From Ophiothrix spiculata (lineage: Eukaryota; Echinodermata; Ophiuroidea; Amphilepidida; Ophiotrichidae): a stretch of 20,108 nt of DNA. A program made the position numbers and the translations under genes. Location of the stretch: assembly GCA_000969725.1 (NCBI GenBank), contig JXSR01S068089.1; one strand, 5' to 3'. The notes under the pieces are model-generated. The model worked only from the letters and a program-made list of their open reading frames with translations, was not told where the DNA came from and ran no database searches. This document shows, piece after piece, positions 8,650 to 17,880 of this stretch (positions are counted from its first letter, which is position 1; each line of letters starts with the position of its first letter).

Positions 8650-8790
8650 TACCTGGGGACTAGCAGAATAGCCCAGGACTCATAATCAACAACTAAAGGG
8701 TTCAAGCCCCGAAACTGCTCTCCATCTCTATTGCATTGTGAACCCGAGCAATACATGGTACTTGCTAGAATCATTCGTGGGGCTAATAAC
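8650..8790 (+). mobile_element. Decayed tRNA-derived SINE, second family
   Basis: GGGGACTAGCAGAATAGCCC resembles an A-box region and AAAGGGTTCAAGCCCCGAAA a B-box region, about 40 bp apart as in a tRNA. The head differs from the GGGAGCG family. What follows (CATTGTGAACCCGAGCAATA) is not the body of the other SINEs. It is too degraded to be a working tRNA. Confidence 0.5.
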
Positions 8791-8847
8791 AAAGACTCGT
8801 GGCATCAAACATTTGGTAGCTCGTTCAAGACTTCAGTTTGGCCCTTA

Positions 8848-9134
8848 GGGTAAGGCTATACTTGGCCTCCACACAAATTATTTTCTACCAAACATTTGGT
8901 TGTGACTTCAAACTCAGGAGTGATTCAACATAAAATAACTTCAATAACGAGTTAAAAACAAATTAAACTGCGCTAAATTGTATGTGCTGAATTGAATCAA
9001 GGTAAAGCCATTGAGCCAGCATCAAATGTTTGTTTCCAGTCTATACTTTTAACTCAATCACATTTATTTGGTAACAACATGACCAAATGTTTGGTAGCGA
9101 AAACTTTGTGTGGAGGCAGAGTTTAGCAAAACCC
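8848..9134. mobile_element. 287-bp inverted-repeat element (MITE-like)
   Basis: The left end GGGTAAGGCTATACTTGGCC continues TCCACACAAA..TTTTC..CTACCAAACATTTGGT. The reverse complement of the right end reads GGGTTTTGCTAAACTCTGCC, then TCCACACAAA..TTTTCGCTACCAAACATTTGGT. Inverted ends are about 55 bp. A stray copy of the CAAACATTTGGTAGC phrase sits just outside at 8808-8821. No coding potential; no clear target duplication. Confidence 0.8.
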
Positions 9135-9726
9135 AAATCCCTGTAATGTTTGTGACCAGACAATGGCCCTATATAGGAAATGTGGTTAATTGTGGTTCAA
9201 AATGCGATGACTAAAAGGACACCAATGATCTAAATAGAAGGGATAATGGCAAAGGGTAGGGTGTACAACTGACCGGTGGTAGTGACCACTACCTGGCTTG
9301 AGATTTGATGTAATACTGGAGGTATTTCATTCTCTGAATAAGTTTCAACTGTTTTTTGTGACCAGCCACATCGAAAGATACAATAACATGACCTTTGACA
9401 ATATGTAGACTTTTGTATTATTCGAAAGAGAATAAAATAGGTTTTTAAACTGAGAAATGGTAAAAAAGGCCCTGAAATATCTTTTATCTTCTTTATCATT
9501 TACAAGTTTAACTTGCCTGAAATTTCACTTAGCCATGTTTTGTATGTTTCGATTTGGTGGGTCACATATATGAGACCATCCATCCCAAACCAGCCGTAAA
9601 TGCAGCCTCTTGCAATTTTTTATTTTTTAAATACTTGCAAAATGACACCTCAATGAACTTCACTCAATTTCCAGAAGTCAAGTTATGGTCTAACAAAGGT
9701 AAAATGTATAACTGATATAAATGCGA

Positions 9727-9880
9727 GGGCCCGTTTCATAAAGATTGGAATCAAGCGTACGTTTGATTTATTAAGCGTAAAATAGGTTGATACAATGTAA
9801 AGTTACGTTTGAAATCAAACGTACGCTTGATTCAATCAAACGTACGTTTGATTCAAATCTTTATGAAACAGGCGTAGCCC
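9727..9880. mobile_element. ~150-bp inverted-repeat element built of palindromes (MITE-like)
   Basis: The left end CCCGTTTCATAAAGATTGGA continues ATCAAGCGTACGTTTGATT. The reverse complement of the right end is CCTGTTTCATAAAGATTTGA, then ATCAAACGTACGTTTGATT. Inside, the perfect palindrome AATCAAACGTACGTTTGATT and its variants occur four times in part or whole. Almost the entire element can fold on itself. The 82-codon frame at 9787-10035 starts inside it and has no recognisable content. Confidence 0.85.
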
Positions 9881-10202
9881 TATATTTTCTGTTGAATATA
9901 CAGATATTTCATATTTCCGATCATTTTCATAAAATGAAACTTTGCTGGAATTTAGAAGTAAGCACAAGGATTGTTAACCTGGCCAAAAAATCAATTTCAA
10001 TAAATAACGACCTTGACATGTATTTCCACCTGTAGCGCAAAATGAAGTTTAGAGCATTACGGACCGTTAGAGATGGACGGTCAAATATGGGTTTGAGCAG
10101 GGTATTGGCAGAATGGTGCTACCAGACACTGGTATAGTGCAAGGTTGTATGCTAATATGGCAAACAATTTTTTATGGAAAAGAAATCCCCATATAGACTT
10201 AC

Positions 10203-10365
10203 CAACTTGTGGAATGATGATGATAAACCTTGTACTGGAAGCCAGCTGCCTTATCAGTCCTAGATGACTCGTCAAAACTCCAACGTCTGGGATGAGATAC
10301 GGGGAGAAACTCGTCTCTCCAGTTCCTGAGGGCTCAATGCTGCCTTCCAACTGCCAAACTTCAGA
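10203..10365 (-). CDS. SMG5: SMG5, partial: exon opening the C-terminal PIN domain
   Basis: SMG5 is an adaptor of nonsense-mediated mRNA decay. With SMG7 it binds phosphorylated UPF1 and helps bring in mRNA decay and dephosphorylation. This exon encodes 54 full codons plus one base (phase 0 in, phase 1 out). It has a pyrimidine-rich acceptor ending TTTCAG and a donor GTAAGT. The peptide starts SEVWQLEGS and continues SPYLIPDVGVL, then RQLASSTRFIIIIPQV. From memory, human SMG5 has EVSQLEGSL, SPYLVPD and RQLATSGRFIVIIP at the matching places. This is the first beta strand and helix of the PIN fold. Asp27 of the partial protein (in LIPD) matches the one active-site Asp that vertebrate SMG5 keeps. 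The N-terminal 14-3-3-like region is not visible. The exon that should splice to this one in phase 0 was not found. Confidence 0.9.
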
Positions 10366-10403
10366 CTGAAATGACAGAAATGTGACAATATTATAGTAAA
10401 TCC

Positions 10404-10442
10404 TAAACTTTGTACTGGAAGCCAGTTGCCTTATCAGTCCTA
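10404..10442. repeat. Extra copy of 39 bp from SMG5 exon 10203-10365
   Basis: TAAACTTTGTACTGGAAGCC followed by AGTTGCCTTATCAGTCCTA matches exon bases 10224-10262 at 37 of 39 positions. The offset is exactly 180 bp, in the same orientation. On the minus strand it would spell LGLIRQLASSTRF. No splice sites of the exon are copied, so it is a dead exon fragment in the upstream intron. Confidence 0.93.
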
Positions 10443-10571
10443 TTGTTTGTGGATGTGGATTTAATTTGTGAACAAGTCAAAGTTTTTTTCGCACATTTTC
10501 ATAGTGAATACGGTATGCGTCTACGCTCATGACTTTGAGTATGCGTTTACGAATTACTGCCACAAACAATA
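10441..10571. repeat. 131-bp segment bounded by perfect 12-bp inverted repeats
   Basis: TATTGTTTGTGG (10441-10452) is the exact reverse complement of CCACAAACAATA (10560-10571). The left arm begins right at the end of the copied exon fragment. The spacer has no recognised content. It could be a very small inverted-repeat element. Confidence 0.6.
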
Positions 10572-10634
10572 ACTCTAAGGAGACATATGCACTGGGTTGC
10601 TGACTTGGACATTTTGGTAATATCATGGTAACTC

Positions 10635-10829
10635 GATCACCAGGTATATATCCTGTATGCAGCACTCTAAGGAGAAGCATTCACATAGGGGATCAACGGC
10701 TTAACAAGACTTCCATACCACGGAGCAATCAGAGTAAAGTTTCTTGCCCATTGAATCAAGGAGACATGGGCTCGAACCCGGAACCTCTGTATTTTGAGTC
10801 CCATGCTCTGACCACTCGGCCACGCTCCC
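10635..10829 (-). mobile_element. tRNA-derived SINE, near full length
   Basis: Read on the minus strand it starts GGGAGCGTGGCCGAGTGGTC (A-box), has GGTTCCGGGTTCGAGCCC (B-box), then the body GGGCAAGAAACTTTACTCTG, TTGCTCCGTGG and AAGCCGTTGATCCCC. It ends near GGATATATACCTGGTGATCG. The head resembles Leu/Ser-type tRNAs. The overlapping frames at 10625-10837 (+) and 10756-11043 (-) read through it and are not genes. Confidence 0.88.
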
Positions 10830-10899
10830 GTCTCTGATTCCAGGAGAGGTCCTTACTCATTGCTAGGCCAAGTAGCTCAATAATCTCAGTCTGTAAAAT

Positions 10900-11483
10900 T
10901 AGATTTATATGAAAGAACTGGGGCTGGTGTGGTGAGATTCTTGCACTTTGCAAAATGTTACAACTATTTCTGATATAAATGTTACAAACAATTCCCAATT
11001 TAGATCTGCAAAACATTCCTGATATAAGTCTTGATCTAATCACAATGTTATGAGTGTCAGATTAGACTAGGCTGCTATAACACCAAATCAAATCTTCACG
11101 ATACCCTGATTGGATTTGCTCTCCCCGGTTGCCAGTCTAGACTTGCATAACCAGGTGGAAATTGAATGACACTATGTTGCCAAATTTATCATTTCTGCTC
11201 TCAAAATACAAGAGAAATTAATCACTGCTTTTCTGTACCAAAACATTGTGAGCAAAGCAAAGGATTCAACTTTTTATTTAATATTAGGCTATATAATTTG
11301 GTCCTACAACATACTTTTTAAAAGGCTTAAATTCAACAATGTAAATAATTGCAGATGATTTGAAGTATATTATGCTTCCACATGCCCTAAGAACACTTCA
11401 GTTTATAATTACTAATACTGTAAGATCTCCTGATATGAAGCACCCTCATTGTTTTCTTTTGTAATTTCTGATTCAAGTTTTAC
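10900..11483. other. No gene seen
   Basis: AT-rich sequence upstream of the SINE. A look for the SMG5 exon that should join 10365 in phase 0 gave nothing convincing here. Confidence 0.55.
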
Positions 11484-11523
11484 ATTATTGCCTCCCACTT
11501 GGAAGCAAGTGGAAGGCAATAAT
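11484..11523. repeat. 40-nt hairpin with 18-bp arms
   Basis: ATTATTGCCTCCCACTTG (11484-11501) and CAAGTGGAAGGCAATAAT (11506-11523) are inverted repeats with a single mismatch and a 4-nt loop GAAG. It is followed by TTTACCTACCTGGTGAAAAG, which looks like repeat sequence. Confidence 0.85.
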
Positions 11524-11524
11524 T

Positions 11525-12095
11525 TACCTACCTGGTGAAAAGATCGACCAAATTTGATGCAATTGGTCAAAAATGGCTAATTTTATTTTCATTTTCAGGA
11601 TCACAAAATTAATTATTACATCCATTAAGAAGCACATTAATTCAAAATCTACATACATTAGTATGCTTTGGTTAAATTCAAACCATCAAGAATGAAATGT
11701 GTTTATGTTCAATTCTTCTTTTTGTCCACTTTTCCAACAGACAATCAAAACCAGGGAGGATAATAAGGCCAAAAAAAAATGTTTGGTTGTCCTCCCTAAC
11801 TTTTTTGAGCAAGTGCGGGCGGGCGTTTTTGTTGTTCTTGCTTTTTTTTTTTTCAAATGTAAGTTAAAGTTAAACCCAATTATGGCCTCTATAAAGATAC
11901 AAATAAGTCTACTGTACTAAAAAATCTCTTTATGCAAATTAAGATGGAAACAAAATGAAAACAACAACTTTAAAAAAATACTTTCAAAAAATCAAAATTT
12001 TCAAAGAAAATAACAACCTTTTTTAGGAAATCTGAAAATAAGACGCGGTATACTTTTGTACAGTAAAAACTTTTTTCCAGTTTCTAAAAATAGTT
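11525..12095. other. Low-complexity A/T-rich stretch
   Basis: Runs of A and T are frequent (11772-11780, 11842-11852). A perfect 8-bp inverted pair AGGGAGGA (11753-11760) and TCCTCCCT (11790-11797) surrounds one A-run. The 73-codon frame at 11699-11920 is made of these runs and is not a gene. Confidence 0.55.
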
Positions 12096-12136
12096 AAGTG
12101 TTAAGGTCAGTCACTCTCCGAAGACCTTAACCACTT
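12096..12136. repeat. 41-nt hairpin
   Basis: AAGTGTTAAGGTC (12096-12108) pairs with GACCTTAACCACTT (12123-12136) over 13 bp with one bulged base and a 14-nt loop. Confidence 0.7.
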
Positions 12137-12139
12137 GTA

Positions 12140-13629
12140 ACCTCTTTAACAATTGGTTAATCATTACTTAGAATCAAGGCCGATCATATTTTCATCCAAT
12201 CAGAAACCAGCATGATAAAAAGGTAACTGAACTTGATCACAGTATGGGATAAAATGTAGGCCAATATAATCTGAGAAATAAATTCTTATTTTGCATAATC
12301 ATTAGGCTAATAAAACATATTCAATAATCGCAGGCCAATGACCATTGGTACATGTCCTCAATAGAAAAGGCACAATCTCCGCAACAGACCACAGTCATGT
12401 CATTATTCAGGATATTACCAGCAATTTCCTGCCTACCTGTCTGTTGCAGGGACTTTCACTCAGATCTGTCTGTTGCTAGCGGTAACGATGATTGACATCG
12501 TAAGAGAGTAAGCAAAAGTAGACAAATTGTATAAATACATGAAAAGTTTGGTAAATAGGACTTGTGCTTATCAGTGCTGTGAAACGTGATGACACTTTAT
12601 GATGTTATTTCAGATATTTTTTGAAAATGATAGTATGTAACGCTTGTTATTGATGCCAATAAATCTTATCATTACTGATCATGAGAAAGGTCAATATAGG
12701 ACATCAGTGCATCATTGAGGGCATTAACATTGATTATCTTTGATCTATGTTTGAGTAATATGTGTCCTATTTATAGACACATTTACTCCAAAAGTTAAAG
12801 GAAAACAAGTACTCCTCAAAAACTATGTTTGGAAAAACAAACAAATATGACATATGACTTCAAGTATAAGCAGGAAAAAGTTTCCAACTTGTTTGCTTAA
12901 AATGCGACTGATATGTTAACTCTTCAGATTGTTGAAAGTAGGTTTCTCTTCATTTCAATTAAAAGCGGGAAATTTGAAAAAAGGAAATCCCTACCACAAG
13001 CATCTTTAAAGCTATCAATCAAAAGATATTACATGTACTAGATGTCCATAAAACTGTATTTTGTGAAGCATCTTCAATTTTTATTTTAGTTTTCACTACA
13101 AATAACTGAAAAGAACTGCTAGTAATGCGCAATTCCCAACATTTTGAGAACCTTTTTTAATGTTGATTAAATTGATACTTGCGGCCACAAGGCAGAAAGC
13201 ACAGTGTGAGAACATATAATGTGATTGGTGGTTTGCTTGAAGTCATTCACTTTTATTCTGATTAAAAGCTACTACAATATAGGATGATTTGAGGTGCCTC
13301 AAAGTCATACATTTAATTACCTAATTTGGTGCCTCAAGTGCATATCGAATCGAAAATTGTTTAATACTTTATAAACCAGGAATCTGGTGTCAGTTCGTTA
13401 GCCGTCACAAATATGTGTCGCATCCTGTGAGTCCCCTGCTTTGAACTAGTCCTTCCAAAATATTTCCTTCCAAAATCACAATATCATTATCATAACATCC
13501 CCGTACAAAACTCAGGGCAACTGCATATCTCATACACATGCGAGGGCAGAGATGTATTAAATAAATCGTTCTACACAAAAATAGCAGAGATGTGCTAAAT
13601 ATCATACCACAAAAATTGTTCAATAAATA
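12140..13629. other. No gene seen
   Basis: About 1.5 kb of AT-rich sequence. GCAACAGACAG occurs twice within about 30 bp near 12440-12475 on the minus strand, the second copy ending at a donor-like GTAGGC, but no coding exon can be built there. The reverse frame at 13405-13623 has no recognisable content. Confidence 0.55.
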
Positions 13630-13961
13630 CTGGGGATTTATAGTGCGCTATGCTTCCCAGATTTTTAATTCCACTCGGCCTCTGCACACTTTCCAGGTGT
13701 TCGCTGACCACTGTGGCCCAAGGAAGCTCCATTCCACATCAAACATCATTCCAGGTTCTGCGGCAACCTCTAGAGGCGCTGAACCTTAAACCATCGCTGC
13801 CCGGATCAACTCCCCGAGTTTCGTACGGGTTTCCACAAGACAATTAGCAGTTAGTTCGTTGTTCAAGGGAATTTCAAGCACACTCAACTTTTAGGCACCA
13901 GCGGGGTACGAACTCGGGACCGCAGGCAAGTGCCTTATCGTTTGAGCTAACTTGACTGCTC
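13630..13961 (-). mobile_element. tRNA-derived SINE, third family, ~330 bp
   Basis: On the minus strand the 5' end CAAGTTAGCTCAAACGATAA and GGCACTTGCCTGCGGTCCCG resembles an A-box and anticodon arm, followed by CGAGTTCGTACCCCG as a B-box. The body is GC-richer than its surroundings and does not share the body of the other SINEs. It ends AGCGCACTATAAATCCCC. The small forward frames at 13592-13847 read antisense through it and are not genes. Confidence 0.65.
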
Positions 13962-14980
13962 ATGTATACCAATAGGCAAAGTTCAACTCATGTAGAGCAA
14001 TAGACAAAGTTCAAAACATCCCAGTAATGACACTCATGCTGATCTCCTACATTCTGGAGGGAAGAGATGTGCTATACATAATAATCCACTGACAAGTTAT
14101 AGAGACCATGTCTATTACTAAATGTTTTTTATGAGCTACAATACTTTTGAACTCATCTCTGCCATCCTTAACAATCATTAAGGGATACGAAAAGTATTCC
14201 AATGCTACGAAAAACTGTGATCAACCAATATTCCATATTGGTCCCAAGCAAAGTGGAATATTGGCCCAAACACCGCCAACAATGGCAGAGTTTGACTTTG
14301 TGCTGCAGTAGAAATTAAAAACAGTAATGAATTTACCTAATATCTGCTCTTGCTATAACCCTCTTGTTTAGTTTGCATGTGATAGTGCAAACTTCATTTA
14401 CAATTTAACTTACCCATTTCATGTTGCAGGATGCATACAATTCATTGGGCCGTAATGGATTTTAGAAGAGAAAATTTTATGTATGACATACAGCTAAGAA
14501 GACAACAAGCAAAGAGGGAGAGAAGTTGGATGGTTCTCAGCAATACACAAGGCTGGTGAGCTGAAAGACACAACACTGGGAACCAGCATGCACAAACTTC
14601 CCCCCAATCACAGAAACTGACAAGTGCCCTCGCTGCCACACAAACAAAAGCAAAAATAAAATAGGGCAGATCAATTTAAAAACAAGTTAACCATGTAAGT
14701 GCTTAACTGGTTTTAAAATAAAGTTTTTACTGGATTAAAGTTAAGACCTGCTAGGGTAAAAAGTAATTTTGTCTACCCAGGTACACAATAATGCTAAAGT
14801 ACACCTGATGGGTATACATTTATGAGTTGCAGCTGTGTTTTACACACGTCAGGCTCACAGCAAAATACTCAATTTGTTTACTTTTGACAGAAAACAGATA
14901 AAGGCAGCAAGTTGGCTTGCTGTTGTGGTTATTACCTGAAAATGCGCCTTATTCCGTGTGAGTGAAGGAGCCTATCTGAT
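13962..14980. other. No gene seen; one inverted repeat
   Basis: AATAGGCAAAGTTCAA and AATAGACAAAGTTCAA follow one another within 30 bp (13971-14013). CCAATATTCCA (14225-14235) and TGGAATATTGG (14254-14264) form an exact 11-bp inverted repeat. A splice-like pair on the minus strand around 14408-14493 has stops in all three frames. Confidence 0.55.
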
Positions 14981-15001
14981 GTAGGGTACAAAAGTCGCAA
15001 T

Positions 15002-15051
15002 CAAGTCGGCAAAGTTTGGCAAGCACTTATAGTATATTCGTATGCCGACTT
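15002..15051. repeat. Inverted repeat with 10-bp arms
   Basis: CAAGTCGGCA (15002-15011) and TGCCGACTTG (15042-15051) are exact reverse complements around a 30-nt spacer. Confidence 0.7.
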
Positions 15052-15109
15052 GCTGCCCTTAACAAGATTCCATTTAAAATTATTTCCAATTGAAATTTTG
15101 ACTTTTTTG

Positions 15110-15185
15110 AGATGTAGTAAAACAAATACAACACAGTTTATTTCATAGAAGTACTGCAAACACAGTCCCTCGATGTTGGATGATA
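15110..15185. repeat. Diverged relative of the 150-bp repeat unit
   Basis: GATGTAGTAAAACAAATACA, TTTATTT and later ATGTTGGATGA match in order the phrases AGTATAGTAAAACAAATACA, TTTATTTTGGG and TTGTTGGATGAGTG of the units at 15702-16001. Confidence 0.6.
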
Positions 15186-15582
15186 GATTTTCCAACACCT
15201 TGTGAACAGTATTTTTCAAGGCTTCCTTTCAAACCGATGTTGTATTTGCATACTAGCCCTTTCCAGACTGGTAAACTTCTCATCTGCAAAAATGAAACCC
15301 AAATTCCTATATTCTTCATAGATACCCTCTTTGTGATGTTTGACGGCTTTTCTGAGCTGATATTCCAGATTTTTGGTGCCATACCAAATATATATACTCA
15401 TGCCATATGGCATACAAGTAGAAAGGGAAATTTAGGCACTAGGTTTCTGCCGAAAGAGTCTCTTGGGCCCACAAAACACATTTGCACAGTTGTTGAGCAA
15501 ATGCAGATTTTCAGGAATAAGTGTTACCCGGTATGTTCTCGTAAAGTATGATGGCTGACATGTGTGACAGTATTTTGCCTAC

Positions 15583-16027
15583 TTCCCCCAAGTGAGCGTA
15601 ACAAAAAAAATTGAAAAAATTGAAAAACTATCACACCCCTACTACCGCACCCCTTCGTAATCGAATCACTTATCAATTTGAAATTCAAACGATGACCCAG
15701 AAAATGGACATTTTTAGGTGATTTTGGTTATGTTTACATTACATTCAGTGAAATATTTATGAAGTATAGTAAAACAAATACAATATGGTTTATTTTGGGT
15801 GGTAATTAAAATTCCTGATATCTCTCATTGTTGGATGAGTGCAATACTAGTAAATGGACGTTTTTAGGTGATTTTGGTTATGTTTACATTACATTCAGTG
15901 AAATATTTATGAAGTATAGTAAAACAAATACAATATGGTTTATTTTGGGTGGTAATGAAAATTCCTGATATCCCTCATTGTTGGATGAGTGCGACTACTT
16001 CCCTCCGCTTCGCGTCGGGAAGTAGTC
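15583..16027. mobile_element. ~445-bp non-autonomous element carrying a 150-bp tandem repeat
   Basis: The left edge CTACTTCCCCCAAGTGAGCG and the reverse complement of the right edge GACTACTTCCCGACGCGAAG share the CTACTTCCC start and a GAGCG/GAAGCG echo. The right end is itself a hairpin: GACTACTTCCC (15993-16003) and GGGAAGTAGTC (16017-16027) pair perfectly around 13 nt. It sits where two copies of the ~0.8-kb unit differ in length, which supports an insertion. Confidence 0.6.
15702..16001. repeat. Tandem duplication, 2 x 150 bp
   Basis: The unit GGAC(A/G)TTTTTAGGTGATTT through TTGTTGGATGAGTGC occurs at 15702-15851 and 15852-16001 with period exactly 150. Only a few differences are visible (for example TAATTAAAATT against TAATGAAAATT and ATATCTCTC against ATATCCCTC). 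Confidence 0.92.
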
Positions 16028-16156
16028 ACATGCAACCAACACCTCAGGATCAGTAATTTTCACAACTTCCCTTAATAACATGTTGTATTTGTATAATATC
16101 TCTCCTGCAAGCGAATGTGTTCAACATACTTCCTAAGTTAAAATTTTGTTTAAATA

Positions 16157-16655
16157 TGTCAGTATCCATCCTAAGATACACTAAGGTGAAATTTTGTTTA
16201 TATATGACTAAACTTCATATCAGTCAGGAGCATATAATGTTACCATGTGAGTTCAACATTTTTAGGTCTGTTCACCTTTCCCAAGTTCAAGCTCTCCTCT
16301 CCCACCCCTCTCACTGAACCCTTATCTACACCCATATATGCCTAGCCTTCTATCTCGCTATACCATGCAAATGATGACTGAGTTCAACTTTTAACACACA
16401 AACATGCAACCACACCCTGACAAACAGACATCCCAAGTGTCTTCAGTAAATGAACCATGATCATGTTTGTTTTTGATAACAGCCATAGATATGAGTTGAA
16501 GTGAAATGAGTTCCAAATCTTAAGTCTCCAATGCCTAGTGGGGCTCATGTCTGTGGATTTCCTTTGGCTCTGTTTTACTACTATCTTCAGGCTTTGTAAG
16601 AACTCTGTAGAGATATTTTCTGTGGCTTTTATTAAAGGGTCTGGCAATCATTAAA
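16157..16655. repeat. ~0.5-kb direct repeat, copy 1
   Basis: It runs from TGTCAGTATCCATCC through CAGTCAGGAGCATATAATGT and CATCCCAAGTGTCTTCAGTA to AAAGGGTCTGGCAATC. Copy 2 lies at 16961-17455, offset about 803 bp. Similarity is in the mid-90s by eye across most of the length. The 87-codon reverse frame at 16384-16647 is not clearly kept in copy 2 and resembles no family I know. Confidence 0.9.
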
Positions 16656-16960
16656 GAAAAAAAAAAGAAAAGTCTAAGTGCCCATACCTAAAATAATACT
16701 TATTTTGGTCAGGGGTTTTCACATACAGCATACAACTGGAAATGGGGCAAATTATGCACGAGGTTTCTGTCTTGACAAGTCTCTTTATACCCACCAAACA
16801 CATTTGCTCAAATGTGAGCTTGCCTGGATGAAGCATTATGTTCTCATGTGTAATACGGAACACCATTTGGCATAAAGGCATAAAAAAATAATCGACCTAC
16901 CAACCCAAATTCTTTTGGAGGTGGAAAGGCAATCAAACAATTTATTTTTTTGGCCTAGTG

Positions 16961-17455
16961 TGTCAGTATCTACCCTAGGATTTCACTTTTGAAATTTTGT
17001 TTACATATGACTAAACTCCATATCAGTCAGGAGCATATAATGTTACCGTATGAGTTCAACATTTTCAGGTCTGTTCACCTTTCCCAAGTTCAAGCTCTCC
17101 TCTCCCACCCCACTCACTGAACCCTTATCTACACCCATATATGCCTAGCCTTCTATCTCGCTATACCATGCAAATGATGACTGAGTTCAACTTTTAACAC
17201 AGAAACATACAACCACACCCTGACAAACAGACATCCCAAGTGTCTTCAGTAAATGAACCATGATCATGTTTGTTTTTGATAACAGCCATAGATAGGAGTT
17301 GAAAGTGAAATGAGTTCCAAATCTTTAGCCTCCGCTGCCTAGTGGGGCTCAAGTCTGTGGATTTCCTTTGGTTCAGTTTTAGTCATCTTCAGGCTTTGTA
17401 AGCACTCAGTAGAGACATTTTCTGCAGCTTATTTTAAGGGGCTAACCAACATTCA
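16961..17455. repeat. ~0.5-kb direct repeat, copy 2
   Basis: Partner of 16157-16655. The first 60 bases are the most diverged (TGTCAGTATCTACCCTAGGA). A third, short echo of the start (TTGTTAAATATGTCAGTATA) lies at about 17833-17852, just before the second SINE copy, so the duplications extend that far. Confidence 0.9.
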
Positions 17456-17518
17456 CAATAACGCACAGATGAGAGGGTCTGCTTACAGAGCCCATTCTTT
17501 CTTTAAAGATAGCGAGCT

Positions 17519-17725
17519 GGGAGCGTCGACGAGTGGTTAGAGCATGGGACACATAATACAAGAGGTTCTGGGTTCGAGCCCCTGTCAGACCATGTCCCCT
17601 TGGTCAAGAAACTTGACTATTTTTGCTCCATGGTTTGAAAGTATGTTTGGTCCTCTGTGCTGAATACCTCATACTGGGCCATGCAACAATATATACCTGG
17701 TAAAAAGTTATATATAGTAAAAACC
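17519..17725 (+). mobile_element. tRNA-derived SINE, full length
   Basis: The head GGGAGCGTCGACGAGTGGTT (A-box) and GGTTCTGGGTTCGAGCCCCT (B-box) is followed by the body TTGGTCAAGAAACTTGACTA, TTGCTCCATGG and TGGTCCTCTGTGCTGAATAC. It ends ATATATACCTGGTAAAAAG and an A-rich tail. It is the same family as 10635-10829, with the closest match at 17881-18084. Confidence 0.92.
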
Positions 17726-17880
17726 TTGTTGGAAATGGTTTTCAAGATAATTTGACATCCCAAGCCATAAAAAGCTGGCCTACAAATTGATTTACAACAA
17801 ATTTGAGCTCGGTAATTGCCAAAGCTTAATTTTTGTTAAATATGTCAGTATACAATCCATTCTTTCTTTAAAGATAGCGA

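Larger units (their letters stand above)
6580..10202 (-). other. SMG5 intron (3,623 bp, phase 1)
   Basis: The donor is GTAAGTCT at 10195-10202 and the acceptor is AG at 6580-6581. It contains a 76-nt imperfect hairpin (7123-7198), two decayed SINE pieces (8073-8150, 8650-8790) and two inverted-repeat elements (8848-9134, 9727-9880). I see nothing recognisable in 6580-7020, 7280-8060 or 9140-9720. The 89-codon reverse frame at 9230-9499 has no recognisable content. Confidence 0.85.
15390..16810. repeat. Two diverged copies of a ~0.8-kb unit: part A near 15402-15560 and 16720-16880
   Basis: GGCATACAAGTAGAAAGGGA..AGGTTTCTGCCGAAAGAGTC at 15408-15460 aligns with AGCATACAACTGGAAATGGG..AGGTTTCTGTCTTGACAAGTC at 16726-16782. 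Both continue into CACATTTG and later TATGTTCTC. The spacing is about 1.32 kb here, against 0.80 kb for the part B repeat. The excess of about 0.5 kb matches the insertion at 15583-16027. The 123-codon frame at 15180-15551 and the opposing frames at 15143-15413 have no family I recognise. Confidence 0.65.

Noticed and set aside
10862-10895. Exon-like 34 bp on the minus strand (acceptor TTTTACAG, donor AATGA|GTAAGG, peptide TEIIELLGLAM)
   Set aside because: It leaves phase 1, and joining it to the SMG5 exon at 10365 creates an immediate stop. The peptide does not match SMG5 as I recall it.
12760-12782. Small hairpin ATGTGTC..GACACAT
   Set aside because: 7-bp arms are expected by chance in a window of this size.
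14408-14493. Splice-like pair on the minus strand (acceptor TTGTCTTCTTAG, donor GGGTAAG)
   Set aside because: All three frames contain a stop before the donor. Only a non-coding exon would be possible and nothing supports one.
14935-15000. Donor-like CAG|GTAATA on the minus strand with a short open frame
   Set aside because: The frame is closed by a stop 12 codons back, there is no pyrimidine tract, and no SMG5 likeness.
15180-15551. 123-codon forward frame, the longest in the window, and reverse frames opposite it
   Set aside because: It lies in a diverged repeat whose second copy does not keep the frame. No motif, signal or family is seen.
17519-17592. Possible tRNA gene (good A- and B-boxes)
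   Set aside because: It is followed by the shared SINE body and repeated at 17881 and 10829, with no proper acceptor stem, so it is a SINE head.
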